A DNA stretch of 64,000 nucleotides, from positions 3,809,501-3,873,500 of the forward strand of contig JAUCFP010000006.1 in assembly GCA_030348385.1 (NCBI GenBank), in the 5' to 3' direction. The position numbers and the translations under genes are program-made. Below the pieces are notes generated by a model that ran no database searches, was not told where the DNA came from, and saw nothing but the letters and a program-made list of their open reading frames with translations. Source of the DNA: Cytobacillus sp. NJ13 (GTDB lineage Bacteria; Bacillota; Bacilli; Bacillales; Cytobacillaceae). Of this stretch, positions 60,636 to 64,000 are shown piece by piece. The stretch's first letter is position 1. Every line of letters begins with the position of its first letter.

Positions 60636-61616
60636 GTGGATTGGCATGAAAAGAGGCAATTGGTGAAGGTTGCAAACCTATATTATAAAGAAGGTCTGAC
60701 ACAGGCGGATGTTGCAAAAAAATTAAAAGTTTCGAGGCCTGTCATTTCAAAGCTGCTTCAAAAAGCAAAAGATGAAGGTATTGTAAATATCTACATTAAA
60801 GATGAGAGTGTTATGACAGTGGAACTGGAACATAAATTGGAACAATATTTCAATCTTGAAAGTGCTATTGTTGTACCCAATAATGATTTGCCGGGAGAGA
60901 TGGCCAAGCAGGCAATTGGTCAGGCTGGAGCCACGTATATATCCCGGAATATTAAAAATGTGCAGAGTATAGGGATATCCTGGGGCACCACACTCTCCAG
61001 CCTAATTCAGGAATATCCCTATGAACGCAGAAATGATATTCAAGTAGTTCCTTTAGAAGGAGGAATGGGTGTTAAGGAAGTCGAAATACATGCTAATCAT
61101 TTAGCAAATGAACTGGCGAAGAAAATTAAAGGGCAATGCACTTATTTATATGCACCGGCCATTGTGGCAACAGAAGAACTTAGAGAAAGGCTCATGGCCA
61201 TGCCGGATATTGAACTTGTATTACAGAGCGGCCGAAACGTAGACATGGCAATTATTGGGATTGGAAATCCACACAAAGAATCTACTTTAATGAAGATAGG
61301 ATATTTAAAAGAGGAGGACTTGTCACAGCTGCAGAGGCTGGGGGTAGTAGGCGATATTGGCTTCAGATTTTACAACAGCCAGGGCATACAGGTGGATGAT
61401 ACTATAAATAAAAGGGTTATTGGAATATCACTGGAGGAATTAAAGAATATAGACACAGTTATTGCTCTTGTGGAGGGGCAGCAAAAAGCAGAAAGTGTTC
61501 TGGGAGCATTGCATGGCCAATTTATTAATGTATTGATAATTGATGAAAAGACGGCAAGCGCTGTAATAAATAAATATGAAAGCGCAGAGAAAAGTTCTGA
61601 ACAGAACAGTGTCTGA
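60636..61616 (+). CDS. SorC/DeoR-family sugar-responsive transcriptional regulator
   Basis: The GTG start follows AAGGGGT with eight bases of spacing. The 326 residues have an N-terminal helix-turn-helix (ANLYYKEGLTQADVAKKLKV then SRPVISKLLQKAKDEG, residues about 12-45) and a C-terminal sugar-binding domain (GISWGTTLSSLIQEY, EGGMGVKEVEIHANHLANELA, CTYLYAPAIVATEELRERLM, DMAIIGIGNP). SorC proteins bind phosphorylated sugars such as sorbitol or deoxyribose phosphate. The glucitol PTS operon lies nearby on the same strand and carries the same palindrome as this gene's own upstream region, so it is the probable glucitol regulator. It could also act on the divergent PTS operon. Confidence 0.87.
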   Translation: MDWHEKRQLVKVANLYYKEGLTQADVAKKLKVSRPVISKLLQKAKDEGIVNIYIKDESVMTVELEHKLEQYFNLESAIVVPNNDLPGEMAKQAIGQAGATYISRNIKNVQSIGISWGTTLSSLIQEYPYERRNDIQVVPLEGGMGVKEVEIHANHLANELAKKIKGQCTYLYAPAIVATEELRERLMAMPDIELVLQSGRNVDMAIIGIGNPHKESTLMKIGYLKEEDLSQLQRLGVVGDIGFRFYNSQGIQVDDTINKRVIGISLEELKNIDTVIALVEGQQKAESVLGALHGQFINVLIIDEKTASAVINKYESAEKSSEQNSV

Positions 61617-61735
61617 CCTGAAGTTTTCTGTATATAATATAATTAGATTATTGATTTTAATATGAAAATTATTCATATATTAAAGATAAATGGTATTCAG
61701 GAATTTTAGAATCCTTAATAAGGAGAAGAGTATAG

Positions 61736-62068
61736 ATGAAAATTTCAGAAACTGATACCTACCTATTTTGTTCAAAATGTTTAGATGAAACCCTGCATCA
61801 TGTTAGATATTTAAATGGGAAAATCAATAAGATTCAATGTGACAATTGTAAACGTACGAATGAAATGAATATGGACTTCAAAAGAGAATTATATAAGGAA
61901 GTTTATAAAAGAATTACTTCAAAACCATTTAGATTATCCCAGGAATTAAAAAACAATCCCAACAAATTAGCAGAGGACTTGCCAAAAAGAGTACTAAGCA
62001 AACCATACCGTCTAATGAAGTATTTGAGTGAAACAAAAGAATCCTATAAAAAAATAAAGGGAGAATAA
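61736..62068 (+). CDS. Zinc-ribbon protein of the Bacillus bh family
   Basis: This 110-residue basic protein has an N-terminal zinc ribbon made of CSKC (residues about 12-15) and CDNC (about 35-38), in LFCSKCLDETLHHVRYLNGK and IQCDNCKRTNEM, then a helical, lysine-rich half with the repeated motif SKPFRLSQE / SKPYRLMKY. It matches small proteins commonly annotated as bh protein in Bacillus genomes, whose function is unknown. AAGGAGAAGAGTATAG precedes the ATG. It is a single-gene unit with its own terminator, unrelated in sequence to the sugar genes on either side. Confidence 0.8.
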   Translation: MKISETDTYLFCSKCLDETLHHVRYLNGKINKIQCDNCKRTNEMNMDFKRELYKEVYKRITSKPFRLSQELKNNPNKLAEDLPKRVLSKPYRLMKYLSETKESYKKIKGE

Positions 62069-62088
62069 TATTTCATTCTTTCCGGCAA

Positions 62089-62138
62089 AGGCTGATAACA
62101 GGCTGTCTTAATGCAGCTCTGTATCAGCCTGTTTTATT
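62089..62138 (+). terminator. Terminator after the bh protein gene
   Basis: AGGCTGATA and TATCAGCCT form a 9-bp stem enclosing a smaller hairpin, followed by GTTTTATT. The next 175 bases (62139-62314) are A+T-rich and show no gene. Confidence 0.8.
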
Positions 62139-62314
62139 GTTATAGGATGTTTAGGCAGCTAATTTATTGATCAAGCACTGATTAGATGGTTCCTTAAAAT
62201 TTCAGATAAGTATAAAAATTCATTGACAGTACTGACCATTTAAATTATTCTTATTACATAACAAATGCAACGATGTGTGTCATTTGTGAAACAACCGGTA
62301 TCATTGTCTAGGGA

Positions 62315-62365
62315 TTGAACATTTGTTCCGACGGTTTATTTGTCTTTAAAATGTAAGCGGTTACT
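62315..62365 (+). promoter_or_regulatory. Glucitol operon promoter with SorC-type operator and cre site
   Basis: TTGAACATTTGTTCCG (62315-62330) carries GAACA-N2-TGTTC as at 60445. A possible -35 (TTGTTC at 62323) lies within it, and a -10 (TAAAAT at 62347) follows after 18 bases. Immediately downstream ATGTAAGCGGTTACT (62351-62365) fully matches the relaxed cre consensus. This layout suggests sugar-specific control at the -35 and glucose repression at the start site. Confidence 0.65.
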
Positions 62366-62409
62366 ATTAAAGTTAAAATTATTGCAAATTTTTAGTAAGG
62401 AGGAATTCT

Positions 62410-62835
62410 GTGAAACTCGTTGTGATTTTATGTGCAATTCTAATTATTCAACATGCCCTTTCGCTTGTTCAGATTAAATATTATAAGAAGAGTCTCGACA
62501 AAATCATCAGTAATTATAAAGGGGCAGACGGTTATTTTGTATTTTCCGGTATGGAAAGATCAAAATTCGGTCCAGGTGCGATCGTCATTATGGTAGTAGA
62601 CCGGGATTACATGATCCATGAGTGCTGCATGTTAAAAGGAATGACGATTTTTACGAAGTTTAAACCATTAGATTCATATAAAGGCAGTCATGTAGGAGAA
62701 ATCTTGAAAACGGTAAAGGAGAAATCAATAAATAAAAAGGATAGGGGCATACCGTCCTATTGGAAGGCATTGGCGAAAGCTGGGGAATCAGCCCTGTTAT
62801 CTATTTCAAAAAGTAAAATTTCGAGTGAACATTAA
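62410..62835 (+). CDS. gutM: Glucitol operon activator-type protein GutM
   Basis: The GTG start follows AAGGAGGAATTCT. The 141 residues have an N-terminal membrane helix (LVVILCAILIIQHALSLVQ) and a cytosolic part with KSLDKIISNYKGADGYFVFSG then RSKFGPGAIVIMVVDRDYMIHECCML, the pattern of GutM/SrlM proteins. GutM helps activate glucitol operons in E. coli and is often encoded with the glucitol PTS in Bacillota. The next gene (srlA) starts 14 bases downstream, and srlE follows. Here it opens the operon. Confidence 0.88.
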   Translation: MKLVVILCAILIIQHALSLVQIKYYKKSLDKIISNYKGADGYFVFSGMERSKFGPGAIVIMVVDRDYMIHECCMLKGMTIFTKFKPLDSYKGSHVGEILKTVKEKSINKKDRGIPSYWKALAKAGESALLSISKSKISSEH

Positions 62836-62849
62836 AGGGGGAAAGAATT

Positions 62850-63377
62850 ATGGAATGGGTAAAATGGTTTGGAGAACATTTCATTGGAATGTTTAATGCT
62901 GGTGGAGAAACATTTATGGGATTATTTACTGGAATAGTCCCAACCCTGGTTGTACTATTGACCTTTACCTATGCAATCATGAAATTCGTAGGTGAAGATA
63001 GAGTAACTCGAATCATTCAATTTGCGGCAAAATACCGATTGCTGCGATATACATTAATGCCGGTTTTATCCGTATTATTATTAACCAATCCGATGGCATA
63101 CACTTTTGGCCGGTTCCTGCCTGAAAAGCAAAAGCCTGCATTCTATGATTCAGCCGTATCATTTGTTCATCCTGTAACTGGTTTATTTCCTTATGCTAAC
63201 GCTGGTGAGCTTTTTGTTTATCTGGGAATTGCAAATGGAATAAAGGAGCTGGGTCTTCCAGTAGCGGATTTGGCTGTGCGTTACTTTTTAGTAGGGATTG
63301 TTATCATTTTGATACGCGGCATAGTAACAGAGTTAATTACGAATTACTTAGCTAAAAAAGAAGCAGGAGTACAATAA
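62850..63377 (+). CDS. srlA: PTS glucitol/sorbitol EIIC component (EIIC2 part)
   Basis: This 175-residue membrane protein has the SrlA pattern: VKWFGEHFIGMFNAGGETFM, GIVPTLVVLLTFTYAIMKFVG, RLLRYTLMPVLSVLLLTNPM, GRFLPEKQKPAFYDSAVSFVHP and GLFPYANAGELFVYLGIANG, with about three or four spans. It forms the membrane channel for glucitol together with the SrlE protein of the next gene. The ATG follows AAAGGGGGAAAGAATT. The gap to srlE is 12 bases, so the genes form one transcript. Confidence 0.9.
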   Translation: MEWVKWFGEHFIGMFNAGGETFMGLFTGIVPTLVVLLTFTYAIMKFVGEDRVTRIIQFAAKYRLLRYTLMPVLSVLLLTNPMAYTFGRFLPEKQKPAFYDSAVSFVHPVTGLFPYANAGELFVYLGIANGIKELGLPVADLAVRYFLVGIVIILIRGIVTELITNYLAKKEAGVQ

Positions 63378-63389
63378 GGGGGGATCCAA

Positions 63390-64000
63390 ATGAGTGAGCG
63401 TACAGTATTTGTTGCAAAAGGATCAGGCGGATGGGGCATCGGTCTTCATATTCAGCCTAAGGGAAAGAAGAATAAAGTTGTTTCTATTACTGGCGGCGGC
63501 ATCCACCCTGTTGCAAAAAGAATTGCCGAACTGACTGGCACTCAGGCTGTTGATGGTTTTAATGGGTCATATCCTGAAGAAGAAATGATGTGTGTGGTCA
63601 TTGACTGCGGTGGAACTGCTCGTATTGGCGTTTATCCTATGAAGCGGATTCCTACAGTTGATGTATTGCCATCTTCTCCATCGGGCCCGCTTTCAAAATA
63701 TATTACGGAAGATATCTTTGTTTCTGGTGTAACTGTAAAAGATATTACATTAGCAGAAGACTACGATGAAGTTGCCGGGGCGCAGGAAGCTGCAGATGAG
63801 CCTAAATTTAATACGAAAGATAAAGAAAAATTTAAAGAAGATTATGACCAGCTGAAGAAAGAGAACGCAAACAATGGAGATAACTTTCTTCTTAAGTTTT
63901 CTAAAGGGATTGGGAATGTCACTGGGACATTCTATCAGGCTGGCCGTGATACGGTTGATATGCTAATAAAGAACATCATCCCTTTTATGGCTTTTGTAAG
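63390..64000 (+). CDS. srlE: PTS glucitol/sorbitol EIIBC component, N-terminal part (runs off the window)
   Basis: The frame starts at an ATG after AAGGGGGGATCCAA and is open to the window end, giving about 203 residues. The IIB domain has FVAKGSGGWGIGLHIQPKGK at the N-terminus and VVIDCGGTARIGVYPMKRIP, whose cysteine is the phosphorylation site. A charged linker (FNTKDKEKFKEDYDQLKKEN) then leads to the first membrane helix (LIKNIIPFMAFV). This is the SrlE layout. The rest of the protein, the IIA gene (srlB) and a glucitol-6-phosphate dehydrogenase gene are expected just beyond the window. Confidence 0.9.
   Translation, partial: MSERTVFVAKGSGGWGIGLHIQPKGKKNKVVSITGGGIHPVAKRIAELTGTQAVDGFNGSYPEEEMMCVVIDCGGTARIGVYPMKRIPTVDVLPSSPSGPLSKYITEDIFVSGVTVKDITLAEDYDEVAGAQEAADEPKFNTKDKEKFKEDYDQLKKENANNGDNFLLKFSKGIGNVTGTFYQAGRDTVDMLIKNIIPFMAFV

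Noticed and set aside
1..64000. CRISPR arrays, insertion sequences, prophage genes, tRNA or rRNA genes
   Set aside because: I looked for direct repeats with unique spacers, transposase motifs, phage structural genes and tRNA cloverleafs and saw none; the only array is the 52-bp tandem repeat, which has no spacers.

Overview
The window looks like a chromosomal segment of a motile, spore-forming Bacillaceae (Bacillus, Cytobacillus or Mesobacillus type). Supporting signs are moderate GC content, strong AGGAGG-type ribosome binding sites with many TTG and GTG starts, U-tailed hairpin terminators after most units, Bacillus-type small proteins (bh protein, YwqG, a YkvT/SleB-like hydrolase, a YocH-like LysM-3D protein), CcpA cre sites, a PyrR attenuation leader and a SigD-type promoter. 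No rRNA, tRNA, CRISPR array, insertion sequence or prophage was seen. Names rest on family recognition by eye; no database search was run.

Layout. 1-3.9 kb: the N-terminal part of a secreted hydrolase (cut by the window edge), a soluble PAS chemoreceptor, a small unknown protein, a YwqG protein, and a 52-bp minisatellite in which almost every unit can form a hairpin. 3.9-11.5 kb: an eight-gene counterpart of the functionally unassigned E. coli yhf locus (regulator YhfZ, YhfY, YhfU, transporter YhfT, phosphotriesterase homolog, PLP enzymes YhfS and YhfX, phosphopentomutase-like YhfW), with two matching operator-like sites. 11.6-20.1 kb: a chemoreceptor, cell-wall enzymes and two adjacent secreted phosphoesterases that share a C-terminal module. 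20.2-24.1 kb: an unknown protein and, on the minus strand, a lipase-like protein with a long helical C-terminus preceded by a lipoprotein, resembling the type VII-secreted lipase/immunity pair TslA/TilA. 24.1-27.7 kb: a chemoreceptor with a SigD-type promoter, an acyl-ACP desaturase and a SpoIIAA-like protein.

27.7-41 kb is nitrogen and amide catabolism. A sigma-54 activator faces a -24/-12 promoter that heads two M20 amidohydrolases, two membrane proteins and an amidase. Next come cytosine permease and cytosine deaminase behind a PyrR-type attenuator, an orphan peptide-binding lipoprotein and an M42 aminopeptidase.

41-55.3 kb holds two hydroxy-acid catabolic modules, each with its own GntP-type permease. 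The first (a 3-hydroxyacyl-CoA dehydrogenase-like enzyme, an SDR and a HisD-like enzyme) carries two near-identical palindromic operators and its own LacI regulator. The second (Fe-type alcohol dehydrogenase, permease, methylmalonate-semialdehyde dehydrogenase) lies behind a sigma-54 promoter next to a CBS-PAS-AAA activator. Between them are a relic of a third permease and a secreted M6 protease.

55.4-64 kb is PTS sugar uptake. A minus-strand operon encodes a galactitol-type PTS, an AraD-like epimerase/aldolase and a PRD activator. A divergent SorC regulator is followed by a zinc-ribbon protein and the start of a glucitol/sorbitol PTS operon (gutM, srlA, srlE) that runs off the end. The SorC regulator probably controls the glucitol operon, since the same GAACA-N2-TGTTC palindrome lies upstream of both.
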